A stretch of DNA of 25,283 bases from CAZVYN01 sp964631125 (GTDB lineage: Bacteria; Eisenbacteria; RBG-16-71-46; CAIMUX01): the NCBI GenBank assembly GCA_964631125.1, contig CAZVYN010000063.1, forward strand, positions 1 through 25,283, written 5' to 3'. Under the pieces are notes generated by a model. That model ran no database searches and was not told where the DNA came from. It was given only the letters and a program-made list of their open reading frames with translations. A program made the position numbers and the translations under genes. Shown piece by piece: positions 1-7,977 of the stretch; the first letter of the stretch is position 1, and each line of letters begins with the position of its first letter.

Positions 1-587
1 CCGAGCGCGCCGTCGCCGGGCCCCCCAGGATCGACGTCGATCGAGATTCGTCGCTCCCGCGCGCCGGCGGTGTGAACGTAGGTCTCGGTCCGTCCGCCTT
101 CACCGGTCTCTCTCCAAGCGCCCTCGAGCTTCTCTTCGCCCGTTCGCTCGACGAAACCACCCGCGCGTCGGCCTCCGGACCAACTCATCGACCACTCCTC
201 GCGCCCGACGCCGCCATCGTCTCTCCGGCGGTGCACGGAAACGGCAAAGACGGTGTCGGCCGGACGCGGACGGAACGAGAATCGAAGCCAGTGGCTCTCT
301 CGCGCGAGCGCCTCGGCCCGCACCAAGACATCCACGTCGACCCATCCCGTTCGGTCGGAGGAAGGACGTATCGTCGCCTCCTCGACCACGGCGTCGACGG
401 TCGGCAGGTACAGAGCGTCGACGGGGCCGTCGCTCGCGGCGACTCCCACGGCGACGGACTGCTCGGGAGGGACGAGATCGACTCCCGCGTGTCGATCTGT
501 ACTACAGGCGAGGAGGCTGACCGCGAGAAGCGGAGCAACACAGCGAGCGGCCCAGCATGGGTTCCAAGACAGCCGATCGAGATTCAT
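1..587 (-). CDS. Putative lipoprotein, 3' end beyond the window edge
   Basis: The reading frame is open from an ATG at 587 to the left edge (195 codons, no stop), so the protein is partial. The start is preceded by GAGGTG about 4 nt upstream. The N-terminus is a lipoprotein signal: an Arg, a hydrophobic stretch and the lipobox LLAC with Cys28 as the lipidation site ('SLLACSTD'). The mature part is rich in acidic residues, Val, Arg and Trp, for example 'WVDVDVLVRAEALARES' and 'RISIDVDP', and looks like a beta-rich secreted domain. I do not recognise the family. It lies about 200 nt downstream of the small membrane protein on the same strand and may be co-transcribed with it. The open frame on the opposite strand (72-902) has low-complexity Arg/Ser/Pro composition and is taken as its shadow. 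Confidence 0.72.
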   Translation of the reverse strand, partial: MNLDRLSWNPCWAARCVAPLLAVSLLACSTDRHAGVDLVPPEQSVAVGVAASDGPVDALYLPTVDAVVEEATIRPSSDRTGWVDVDVLVRAEALARESHWLRFSFRPRPADTVFAVSVHRRRDDGGVGREEWSMSWSGGRRAGGFVERTGEEKLEGAWRETGEGGRTETYVHTAGARERRISIDVDPGGPGDGAL

Positions 588-783
588 CGTTCACCTCACA
601 TCGATCACCCCGGCGCAGCGGGGAGAGCAATGGAGGCGCTACTCTGGGCAAGTGGATGTCACGCAAACGACGGGACGCTTCCGGTGCGAGATCGCCTTGC
701 CGTCTGCGCAATCCTCCCGATTTGGACGTCCGGCGGAGTAGAGCCCGGACGATTGCGCGTCGCAGTCGCGAGGGAGCGCAGGT

Positions 784-1053
784 TCAGCGGAGAGCCCAGT
801 ACGCCACGCCCAATGCACTGCCCAGAAACCACGCCGAGAGACCGAGCCGGTAGAGTCGCTTGCCGGCGCCTGGGCTGCGCTCGTGGAGCTGCCAGCCCTT
901 GACCATGTCTCGTCTGGGGAGGCTCGACCCGAGCGGGAGGTCGGGTTGGGCTGACAACCGGGCCCGATAGATGAGGTACGCGCCGCCGATCCACAGAATG
1001 GCGCCGACGACGAGCAACGCGCGGAGTGCGAGGACGGAAATCGATTCGTTCAT
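784..1053 (-). CDS. Small two-helix membrane protein, hypothetical
   Basis: This 89-residue protein begins with an ATG at 1053 preceded by GGGAGGA, a good Shine-Dalgarno site. It has two hydrophobic segments: residues about 6-28 (after 'MNESI', through 'LWIGGAYLIY') and residues about 70-88 ('LGLSAWFLGSALGVAYWAL'). Between them is a basic loop of about 40 residues. The expected topology is a hairpin in the inner membrane with the polar loop on one face. No catalytic motif is visible and I cannot name the family. It is transcribed away from ku and precedes the lipoprotein gene on the same strand. Confidence 0.7.
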   Translation of the reverse strand: MNESISVLALRALLVVGAILWIGGAYLIYRARLSAQPDLPLGSSLPRRDMVKGWQLHERSPGAGKRLYRLGLSAWFLGSALGVAYWALR

Positions 1054-1349
1054 CGGGTCCTCCCTGCTTCGGCCGGACGATCGCTCGACACACTACGCAC
1101 CGGAACCCACAACCGCCGTACCCAGACGCGCGTGTTCTTCTGTTCGGCCGGGGGTTGTAGAAATCTCATCCCGCATGCAGCTCGCAGGCTCCGGCGGGGA
1201 CCTTGTTGATGCGCTGTAAGTCGTTATGTGTCGAGCTGTTAGCCGAGCGCTCGATCGATCGCCGAGGACCGGCACACCGTTTGCGCGCGAATTCGTCTAC
1301 CAGAAGGACCCTACCACGCCCGCCCTCACCCCGACCCTGCGAGGACTTC
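1054..1349. other. Divergent intergenic region before ku
   Basis: About 296 bp separate the start of the small membrane protein gene (minus) from the ku start (plus), so promoters for both directions are expected here. Reading both strands I find no convincing -35/-10 pair with good spacing, no strong hairpin and no additional credible gene. The Arg/Pro/Thr-rich open frame running into ku from 1203 is best read as untranslated leader, because the conserved Ku N-terminus begins at 1350. Confidence 0.5.
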
Positions 1350-2255
1350 ATGCCTGCCATCTGGAAAGGTTCGATCAGCTTCGGTCTCGTCAACGTGCCG
1401 GTGGAACTCCGCGCTGCGGTCAATGCCGATCACATCTCGTTCCGGTTGCTCCACGCGGAGGACAACACGCCGGTGAAGTACGACCGGGTGCGAGAGGATG
1501 ACGGGGAGTCGGTCGAATGGGGCGAGGTGGTGAAGGGGTATGAGTACGCCAAGGGGAAGTTCGTTGTCCTGACCAAAGAGGACTTCAAGGCGGCGGCGGT
1601 CGAGCAGTCGCAGACGATCGAGATCCTCGACTTCGTGCCCGAAGAGGAGATCGACCCTCGCTACTTCGATACGCCGTACTTCCTCGTAGCGGGGAAGGGC
1701 GGCGACAAGACATACGCGTTGCTGCGCGAGGCGATCCGCGAGACGAACATGATCGGGATCGGGAAGATCATCCTGCGGCAGTCGCAGCACCTGGCGGGAC
1801 TGCGAGTGGAAGGCAACGCGCTGGTGCTCGAGCTGATGCGGTTCGCCAACGACATCGTGCCGACGACGGAGTACACGTTTCCGGGCGCCAAGGAAGTTCG
1901 ACCGGCCGAGTTGAAGATGGCCGTCCAGCTCGTCAAGTCGCTGAGCGGCGCCTTCGAACCTGAGAAGTACACCGACGAGTACCGCGAGAACCTGATGCGC
2001 ATCATCCAGGCGAAGTCGAAGGGGAAGAAGATCGACCTCGAGCCCCCGACGATCGAGAAGGGACGCGGCAAGGTTCTCGACCTGATGGAGCGACTGCAGC
2101 AGAGCCTCGCTCAGCGGAAGTCGGGCAAGTCGACGAAACCGGCGGCAAGGACGACCACCGACGCGCCCCGCAAGGTCGCGAAGAAGACGACGAAGACAAC
2201 GACGAAGAAGACCGCGAGGGCTCCGTCCAATAACCGTCGCGCCCGCGCGAGCTGA
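1350..2255 (+). CDS. ku: Ku, DNA double-strand-break end-binding protein (NHEJ)
   Basis: Homodimeric bacterial Ku rings slide onto broken DNA ends and recruit the ligase LigD for non-homologous end joining. The 301-residue protein starts with the hallmark 'MPAIWKGSISFGLVNVPVEL' and continues with the Ku beta-barrel core, including 'EDDGESVEWGEVVKGYEY', 'EILDFVPEEEIDPRYFD' and 'YFLVAGKGGDKTYALLREA'. The ATG at 1350 is chosen over an upstream in-frame start at 1203, because it restores the family N-terminus and has GAGGAC just upstream. The C-terminus, roughly residues 255-301, is a Lys/Thr/Arg-rich tail ('KKTTKTTTKKTARAPSN'). Similar tails in other bacterial Ku proteins bind DNA and let the ring thread inward. 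ligD follows 13 nt after the stop on the same strand, so the two form a compact NHEJ operon. Confidence 0.96.
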   Translation: MPAIWKGSISFGLVNVPVELRAAVNADHISFRLLHAEDNTPVKYDRVREDDGESVEWGEVVKGYEYAKGKFVVLTKEDFKAAAVEQSQTIEILDFVPEEEIDPRYFDTPYFLVAGKGGDKTYALLREAIRETNMIGIGKIILRQSQHLAGLRVEGNALVLELMRFANDIVPTTEYTFPGAKEVRPAELKMAVQLVKSLSGAFEPEKYTDEYRENLMRIIQAKSKGKKIDLEPPTIEKGRGKVLDLMERLQQSLAQRKSGKSTKPAARTTTDAPRKVAKKTTKTTTKKTARAPSNNRRARAS

Positions 2256-2268
2256 TCGGGGGCGCTGG

Positions 2269-4950
2269 ATGGCCCCGCGCAGCCACCACCGCCTTTCTGA
2301 GTATCGGCGTAAGCGGGATTTCACGAAGACCGACGAACCGGCAGGCGGCAAGGCGTCGGTGACGACGAGGGGCCGGGCGCTCCGGTTTGTGATCCAGAAG
2401 CACGAAGCCAGTCAACTGCACTTCGACTTCCGTCTGGAACTCGACGGCGCGATGAAGAGCTGGGCGGCGCCGAAGGGACCCAGCCTCGATCCCACCGTCA
2501 AGCGACTCGCGATGCAGGTCGAGGATCATCCGATCGAGTACAACAAGTTCGAGGGAACGATCCCCGAGGGGCAGTACGGCGGCGGCACAGTGATGCTCTG
2601 GGACCGCGGCACGTATGCGTCCGATGAAGGCGGCGTCGAGGGCCTGCGGAAGGGCCTGAAGAGCGGCAAGATCGCCTTCACACTGCGCGGAGAGCGGCTG
2701 CAGGGATCGTGGGCGTTGGTCCGCATCGCCCGCGGCGACGGACGCCAGTGGCTGCTGATCAAACATCGCGACGAATTCGCCAAGGCCCGCGGCGACATCG
2801 TCGCGCGCGAGACCACTTCCGTCACGACAGGCCGAACGATGGCGAAGATTCGCGATGGAGCGAAAGCCTCCGCGCGCCCCGCTCGCACGACTCGCCCCGC
2901 TCGGACTGCTCGCGGCGGAAAGCAGGCGCGGGTCTCCTTCTCTCTGACTCCGATGCTGGCCGCGGTGGGCGCCGAGATTCCGAAAGGGGACGGCTGGACG
3001 TTCGAGCCGAAGTACGACGGGGTACGTGTCCTCGCGTTCGTCGAGGGGGACGAGGTGAACCTCGTGACGCGAAATCGGATCGATCGCGCCGCCCAGTTTC
3101 CCGAGGTGGTCGATGCGTTGCGGGGGCTGAGCAGACGACGCAGGCGTCCCTTCGTTCTCGACGGCGAACTGGTGGCGCGCCGCGGGAGCGAACTCGGCCG
3201 GTTCCAAGAACTCCAATCCCGCGTCCACGAGACCGGAGCCGAAGCGATCACCGAACGGGCGACGGGTGCTCCCGCCGTGCTGGTGGCGTTCGATCTGCTG
3301 CTCGATGGCGACGTCACGTTGGTCGAAGAACCGTGGACTGTACGGCGAACGAGTCTCGAGAAACTGCTCCGAGGAAAGCTCGAGGCTGGACTGCAGCTCG
3401 GGGAGTCGACGATCGACGAAGGCGCCGCGCTCTTGGTCAAGGCGAAGCGCGCGGGTTGGGAGGGCATCATGGCCAAACGAACCGATGCCGCCTATGCCCT
3501 CGGGGTTCGCTCGCGCCAATGGCTGAAGCTGAAACTCGAGGCGCAGCAAGAGTTCGTGGTCGGCGGGTGGACGGAGCCTCGAAACTCGCGACAACACATC
3601 GGCGCGCTGCTGCTCGGCCACTGGCGCCGCGGCAAACTCATCTACGCGGGGCATACCGGAGGCGGATTCTCGCGGAGCAGTCTCGCGGATATGTACAAAC
3701 GCCTGGTCCCGTTGGAGCGACGCGCCTGTCCGTTCGACGAAACGCCCGTTACGAACGAAACAGCGCACTGGACGAAGCCCGAAGTGGTCGTCGAAGTGAA
3801 GTTCAACGAGTGGACGGAAGAGGGCCGGTTGCGGCAGCCGATCTTCCTCGGCATCCGAGACGACAAGGAGGCGAGGGAGGTCAGGAGAGAGGAGTCGAGC
3901 ATGCAGTCTCGACGTCGCACCGTCCGGCCGGCGATAGGCGGATCGGGCCGGATGAAGAAGGCGGCGACGCCGCGGCGCGGCGCGCTGGATGTCGTCGCGC
4001 AGCTTTCGACGATCGAAGCCAAAGGCGGCGACGGCGCCGTCGTCATTGCGCGGGGCCGCTCGTTGGACGTCACGAACCTCGACAAGATCTACTTTCCGAA
4101 AGCCGGTTACACGAAAGGCGGTTACACGAAAGGCGACGTCATGCGGTACTACGCGACCGTCGCCCCGGTGCTTCTTCCTCTCATCGCCGACCGGCCGCTC
4201 GTGCTCAGGCGATTTCCGAACGGCGTGGCGGCCCCGGCGTTCTTTCAGCAGAACGCGCCCGCGGACGCCCCCGATGGCGTCCGAACGGCGCAGGTCGAAG
4301 CCGATGACGAGGACGGCAAGGCGTCACGCATCGTGGCGGGAGATCTCACGACGCTCCTCTATGGCGTTCAGCTCGGCGCCATCGAGCTCAATCCTTGGCA
4401 CTCCCGCGTGAAGTCGATCGCCTCAGCGGACTACACCATCCTCGATCTCGACCCTGGTCCGAAGGCGACGTTCCCGAAGATCGTGCAGCTCGCTCGCTGG
4501 ATCGGCGACGTGCTGACCGAGCTGAAGCTCTCCAGCGCGGTGAAGACCTCGGGATCGCGCGGAATCCACATCTATATACCGCTGCCGGCCCGCACACCGT
4601 TCGCTCTGGGACAGGACATCGCGCAGTGGATCGCGACGCGGGTGGCGGAGGCTCATCCGAAGGAAGCGACGGTCGTTCGGTCGATCCGTGGACGACCGCC
4701 GGCTGCGATCTACGTCGACTATCTGCAGAACGCCGAAGGGAAGAGCGTCGCAAGCGCGTTCAGTGTGCGCGCGAGGGAACCGGCGACCGTTTCGACGCCG
4801 TTGGCTTGGGCGGAAGTGCGCGCAGGGTTGGATCCCGCCGCGTTCACGATCGAGACGGTCCCTCGACAACTCGCCAAGCGGGCGAAGATCTGGACCGAGG
4901 CGATGTCGAAGAAGAACTCGCTCGTCACGTTGTCGAAACTGTTGCGGTAG
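2269..4950 (+). CDS. ligD: LigD, multifunctional NHEJ ligase (phosphoesterase-ligase-polymerase)
   Basis: LigD trims, fills and seals DNA ends held by Ku. At 893 residues it carries all three modules in the order known from Pseudomonas LigD. The 3'-phosphoesterase domain (about 1-185) has His45, His51, Asp53, Arg55 and His87 in 'LHFDFRLELDG' and 'VEDHPIEYNKFEG', matching the family's metal and phosphate ligands. A basic linker follows. The ATP-dependent ligase domain (about 220-540) has the nucleotidyl Lys248 in 'EPKYDGVR', then 'VLDGELV', 'FDLLLDG', 'EGIMAKR' and 'WLKLKLE'. The primase-type polymerase domain (about 595-893) has Asp726 and Asp728 in 'LDLDPG' and His767 in 'GSRGIHIYIPL'. A 15-bp exact tandem duplication adds five residues, GYTKG, to the normally single 'AGYTKGD' motif of the polymerase domain. 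All catalytic residues appear intact, so I expect an active enzyme. Confidence 0.96.
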   Translation: MAPRSHHRLSEYRRKRDFTKTDEPAGGKASVTTRGRALRFVIQKHEASQLHFDFRLELDGAMKSWAAPKGPSLDPTVKRLAMQVEDHPIEYNKFEGTIPEGQYGGGTVMLWDRGTYASDEGGVEGLRKGLKSGKIAFTLRGERLQGSWALVRIARGDGRQWLLIKHRDEFAKARGDIVARETTSVTTGRTMAKIRDGAKASARPARTTRPARTARGGKQARVSFSLTPMLAAVGAEIPKGDGWTFEPKYDGVRVLAFVEGDEVNLVTRNRIDRAAQFPEVVDALRGLSRRRRRPFVLDGELVARRGSELGRFQELQSRVHETGAEAITERATGAPAVLVAFDLLLDGDVTLVEEPWTVRRTSLEKLLRGKLEAGLQLGESTIDEGAALLVKAKRAGWEGIMAKRTDAAYALGVRSRQWLKLKLEAQQEFVVGGWTEPRNSRQHIGALLLGHWRRGKLIYAGHTGGGFSRSSLADMYKRLVPLERRACPFDETPVTNETAHWTKPEVVVEVKFNEWTEEGRLRQPIFLGIRDDKEAREVRREESSMQSRRRTVRPAIGGSGRMKKAATPRRGALDVVAQLSTIEAKGGDGAVVIARGRSLDVTNLDKIYFPKAGYTKGGYTKGDVMRYYATVAPVLLPLIADRPLVLRRFPNGVAAPAFFQQNAPADAPDGVRTAQVEADDEDGKASRIVAGDLTTLLYGVQLGAIELNPWHSRVKSIASADYTILDLDPGPKATFPKIVQLARWIGDVLTELKLSSAVKTSGSRGIHIYIPLPARTPFALGQDIAQWIATRVAEAHPKEATVVRSIRGRPPAAIYVDYLQNAEGKSVASAFSVRAREPATVSTPLAWAEVRAGLDPAAFTIETVPRQLAKRAKIWTEAMSKKNSLVTLSKLLR
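4105..4134 (+). repeat. Exact 15-bp tandem duplication inside ligD
   Basis: The unit ggttacacgaaaggc occurs twice with no mismatch (4105-4119 and 4120-4134). It is in frame and doubles GYTKG at the start of the polymerase domain. Confidence 0.97.
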
Positions 4951-5060
4951 GACGAGCCGTGAACTCGTTCGCCGCTTGTGCGACGAGCTTCCGCGGAGTG
5001 CGCGCCGACCCATGACCAACAGATCAACCGTATCGATGATGCAGACCGACAGTTTGGGGT

Positions 5061-5291
5061 TCAAGACGACGCTTCGTCGCGCGGCGGGTCCTCGTCAGGC
5101 AATCGCTCGCGCACGACCCCGGATGCGGGCGCCGCGGCCCTCGACTTCCGCAGGTACTCCACGATCTCCTGCGCCTCCTCCAACCACTGCACCTTCACCT
5201 GGAACGGCAGCGTCGCCATTCGCCGCCGCTGGGCGGCTTCGTGGCCGTCGTAGCCGACTTCCCACATCTGCTCGTCCGAAGAATCTGTCAC
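5061..5291 (-). CDS. Small hypothetical protein with WLEEA motif
   Basis: This 76-residue protein is read from a GTG at 5291. GAGGAGG lies 10 nt upstream of that codon. An ATG 25 codons further up (5366) has no ribosome binding site and would add an Arg/Ala/Gly-rich stretch, so I prefer the GTG. The core, 'EVGYDGHEAAQRRRMATL' followed by 'KVQWLEEAQEIVEYL', resembles a widespread group of short hypothetical proteins with an E/H...RR...L...WLEEA pattern. From memory, such proteins often accompany small toxin or nucleotidyltransferase-like genes, but no partner is visible here. The C-terminus is a disordered, charged, Pro/Ala-rich tail. It is convergent with ligD and divergent from the methyltransferase gene. 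Function unknown. Confidence 0.7.
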   Translation of the reverse strand: MTDSSDEQMWEVGYDGHEAAQRRRMATLPFQVKVQWLEEAQEIVEYLRKSRAAAPASGVVRERLPDEDPPRDEASS

Positions 5292-5546
5292 GACGGTCGT
5301 TCCTCCTCGTCGTGCAACGCGCGCATTCAGCGCAAGGAAAAGGGAATCGACGGACTTTCGGGTCATCGGCCGGGGATCATCGAACGTCCGACCGCTGGTG
5401 TCCAGTTGGGATCACTTCGGGTCAACGCCGTCGCGCACTGCCGTCGGGAGTTGCTCCGCTCCCGCTTCCCTCGGTAGCTTCCCGCCTCGCTCCGCGTGAC
5501 ACCTTCACCGGGCGGACGGGGTCCGAGGGATCGAACAGGAGGAACT

Positions 5547-6452
5547 GTGGCGGGCGAGGCGATGCGGAAGCGCGAGCGATCGAACGAGCAGAACAAGAAG
5601 GCGAAGCAGGCAAAGCAGGCAAAGCAGGCAAAGCAGGCGAAGAAATCGAAAAGCTCGTCCGCGAGGCGACCGGCCCTCGTCCGGGATGCTCACGATCTCT
5701 ACGAACGCGCCGTCCAATGCCCCGAAGCGGACGTGAAGTTCTTCGATCGGATCTTTCGCGCGCAATTCGGCCGCGTTCCGAGTTCGCTGAAGGAAGACTT
5801 CTGCGGCACGGCGCATCTGAGTTCGACCTGGGTGAAGACGCGGGGGACGAACACGGCGGTTGGGGTCGATCTGCATGGGCCGACTTTGGAGTATGGGCGG
5901 AAGAGACATGTAGCTCCGCTCGGAGCAGCCGCCAGCCGCTTGCGACTGCATAACGCCAACGTCCTCGACGTCCGCGAGCCGAAAGTCGACCTCGTCGCCG
6001 CGCTCAACTTCTCGTACTTCGTCTTCTACACGCGTGACGAGTTGCGGAAGTACTTCGAGGTGGCGCGGGCGTCGCTGAAGCGTGAAGGCCTCTTCGTCCT
6101 CGACATCTTCGGAGGATGGGAGGCGCAGCAGCTCACGACCGAGACGAAGAATGTCGACGGCTACCGCTACTACTGGCGACAGATCAGTTTCGATCCGATC
6201 ACGCATCGCACCCTCTTCTACATCGATTTCTCGTTTTCGGATGGGTCACGGATGGATCGCGCGTTCCGCTACGACTGGCGCTTCTGGACGATTCCTGAAG
6301 TGCGCGAGTTGTTGGCGGAGGCGGGGTTCCGGGAGAGCGTGGTCTACTGGGAGACGACGGATCGCGCGACGGGGGGCGGGACGGGGGTGTTTCGTCCCAA
6401 AGCGGGCTCGGAGAGTGAGCCGGGGTGGATCGCGTACATCGTCGCTTCGTAG
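5547..6452 (+). CDS. Class I SAM-dependent methyltransferase with basic repeat tail
   Basis: The start is taken as GTG 5547, four bases after AGGAGG; an in-frame ATG at 5562 is possible. That gives 301 residues. Residues about 17-35 are a Lys/Ala/Gln repeat ('KKAKQAKQAKQAKQAKK'), likely disordered and positively charged. The catalytic fold follows: motif I 'KEDFCGTAHLS' (Asp84), an acidic motif II 'GVDLHGPTLEYGRKR', 'LHNANVLDV', then 'VAALNFSYFVFYTRDELRKY' and 'LKREGLFVLDIFGG'. The C-terminal half has the pattern 'FRYDWRFWTIPEVRELLAEA' and ends 'WIAYIVAS'. These features match a recognisable but uncharacterised bacterial methyltransferase family; the substrate is unknown. It stands alone on its strand, with a GC-rich hairpin just after the stop. 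Confidence 0.85.
   Translation: MAGEAMRKRERSNEQNKKAKQAKQAKQAKQAKKSKSSSARRPALVRDAHDLYERAVQCPEADVKFFDRIFRAQFGRVPSSLKEDFCGTAHLSSTWVKTRGTNTAVGVDLHGPTLEYGRKRHVAPLGAAASRLRLHNANVLDVREPKVDLVAALNFSYFVFYTRDELRKYFEVARASLKREGLFVLDIFGGWEAQQLTTETKNVDGYRYYWRQISFDPITHRTLFYIDFSFSDGSRMDRAFRYDWRFWTIPEVRELLAEAGFRESVVYWETTDRATGGGTGVFRPKAGSESEPGWIAYIVAS
5604..5639 (+). repeat. 9-bp tandem repeat in methyltransferase tail
   Basis: The unit aagcaggca occurs three times exactly and a fourth time with one change (aagcaggcg). It is in frame and encodes the Lys-Gln-Ala repeats of the basic N-terminal tail. Changes in copy number would alter tail length without a frameshift. Confidence 0.95.
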
Positions 6453-6726
6453 GAGCTGAGCAGACGGAGGCGCCGCGTGTGCGGCGCACGCGGCGCTAGA
6501 CGCCACGGAAATACCACACCCTCCGCTCGCGTCCGTGGCACTCTCGCAACGTCTTCGCCGGGGCCCACGTAGTCGCGCCCGCCTGACGTCGGCTGAGCCG
6601 GCGTCCACCCCGTCGCACCTCACTCGCGCGCCAGGGGGGAACCCCGATCGAGCGCACGGTGTCGGCGAACTCGCGCTCGAGGACGGGCGCGTGATCCGAG
6701 TCGTCTGAGGAAGCGGAGGAAGAGGC
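6453..6726. other. Intergenic region between methyltransferase and macA
   Basis: This 274-bp gap contains the hairpin at 6470-6496 and a second inverted repeat, GCCACGGA (6502-6509) with TCCGTGGC (6532-6539), separated by 22 nt. The last 30 bases are purine-rich and include GGAGGAAGAGG just before macA. I find no credible extra gene. A promoter for the mac operon must lie here, but I see no clear -35/-10 pair. Confidence 0.5.
6470..6496 (+). terminator. GC-rich hairpin after methyltransferase gene
   Basis: A perfect 10-bp stem (gcgccgcgtg / cacgcggcgc) with a 7-nt loop lies 17 nt after the methyltransferase stop. No T-run follows, so it is either a weak intrinsic terminator or an mRNA 3'-end stabiliser. 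Confidence 0.5.
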
Positions 6727-7977
6727 ATGCGGAGAGGGGCGTGGATCGTCACGGCGCTGGCCGTCATGGCGGCGACGGGCGGGATCACCTGGTGGCGCGT
6801 CGGACGAAGCGGGGAGAAGGCGCCGACCTACCGCACCGAAGAAGTCCAGCGCGGCGACGTGAAGCTGCAGGTGTCCGCGACCGGGACGCTCCAAGCGGTG
6901 ACCATGGTGCTGGTCGGAAGCCAGGTGAGCGGAACGATCGCTTCGCTCTACGCCGACTTCAACGATGGGGTGCGCAAGGGTCAGGTGCTCGCCCAACTCG
7001 ACCCGACTTTCTTGAACGCGCAGATGGCGGAGAGTCGCGCGAACCTCGACCGCGTCGCCGTGCAGCTCCGACAAGCGGAGCGCGACAGCGCACGGGCCTT
7101 CGCCCTCGGGGAGAAGGGGCTCGCGTCGGGAGTCGACCTCGACATGGCGCAGACGGCGGTCGAGACGGCCCGCGCGCAGATGGCGTCGACGCAGGCGGCA
7201 TTGGAGCGAGCGCAGACGAACTTGCGCTACGCCACGGTCTATTCGCCCATCGACGGCGTCGTCGTCTCACGGGATGTCGACGTGGGCCAGACCGTCGCCG
7301 CGTCGCTCTCGGCCCCCACCATCTTCACCATCGCCGAGGACCTCACACGCATGCAGTTGCAGGCGTCGGTCGACGAGGCCGACATCGGCGCCATCCGCGA
7401 GGGGCTGCGCGCGTCGTTCACCGTGGATGCGCACCCCGGCTCGACGTTCCAGGGGGAGGTGCATCAGGTTCGACTCCTCCCGCTGACCGTCCAGAACGTC
7501 GTGACCTACACGGTCATCATTCGAGTCGAGAACCAAGAGCGCAAACTACTTCCCGGCATGACCGCCAACGTCACGATCTTGATCGACGAGGCCAAGGATG
7601 TGATGCGCGTCCCGGTGGCGGCGTTGCGATTCAAGCCGGAAACCGGCGATCCCCGGGAAGGCGCCCGCGGGGCGATCGCGGCGACCGGTCCGGCGTCGAC
7701 GAACCGCGAGCGCAGCGGCGGCGTGCGCGCCCAGGGGGAAGGCGAACCGGCCGCCGATCGCGGGCGGGTCTTCGTCTTGGAGAACGAGCGGCCGCGTCCC
7801 GTGCGCGTGCGCAAGGGGCTGAGCGACGGCACCTACACGGCGGTCTTCTCCGACTCGCTCCAAGTCGGCGATCCGGTCATCGTCGGCCTGAACCTCACCG
7901 GCGCCGCCGCGTCCGCGCAGCAAGGCACGGTCAACCCGTTCGCGCCGCAAATGGGCGGGGGCCGGAGAGGTCGATGA
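6727..7977 (+). CDS. macA: MacA-type periplasmic adaptor (HlyD/RND membrane-fusion family)
   Basis: The adaptor links an inner-membrane MacB-type transporter to an outer-membrane channel. The 416-residue protein starts at an ATG after GGAGGAAGAGGC. It has one N-terminal membrane anchor (about residues 5-23, 'AWIVTALAVMAATGGITWW'). Next comes the first half of the lipoyl-like domain ('GSQVSGTIASLYADF..GVRKGQVLAQLDP'), then an alpha-helical coiled-coil hairpin of about 80 residues rich in Ala, Arg and Gln. The second lipoyl half begins near residue 172 ('YSPIDGVVVSRDVDVGQTV'), followed by beta-barrel and membrane-proximal domains. Residues about 303-345 are a low-complexity Gly/Ala/Arg/Glu insertion before 'RVFVLENERPRPVRVRKG'. 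The stop overlaps the start of the ATPase gene (ATGA). No outer-membrane TolC-like gene is in the window. Confidence 0.92.
   Translation: MRRGAWIVTALAVMAATGGITWWRVGRSGEKAPTYRTEEVQRGDVKLQVSATGTLQAVTMVLVGSQVSGTIASLYADFNDGVRKGQVLAQLDPTFLNAQMAESRANLDRVAVQLRQAERDSARAFALGEKGLASGVDLDMAQTAVETARAQMASTQAALERAQTNLRYATVYSPIDGVVVSRDVDVGQTVAASLSAPTIFTIAEDLTRMQLQASVDEADIGAIREGLRASFTVDAHPGSTFQGEVHQVRLLPLTVQNVVTYTVIIRVENQERKLLPGMTANVTILIDEAKDVMRVPVAALRFKPETGDPREGARGAIAATGPASTNRERSGGVRAQGEGEPAADRGRVFVLENERPRPVRVRKGLSDGTYTAVFSDSLQVGDPVIVGLNLTGAAASAQQGTVNPFAPQMGGGRRGR

Noticed and set aside
2002..3768. A 588-codon open frame on the minus strand opposite ku and ligD.
   Set aside because: It is antisense to two clear genes and has no recognisable domain or ribosome binding site.
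5604..5639. Short regular repeats that might suggest a CRISPR array.
   Set aside because: There are no spacers; it is a contiguous in-frame 9-bp repeat coding for Lys-Gln-Ala.
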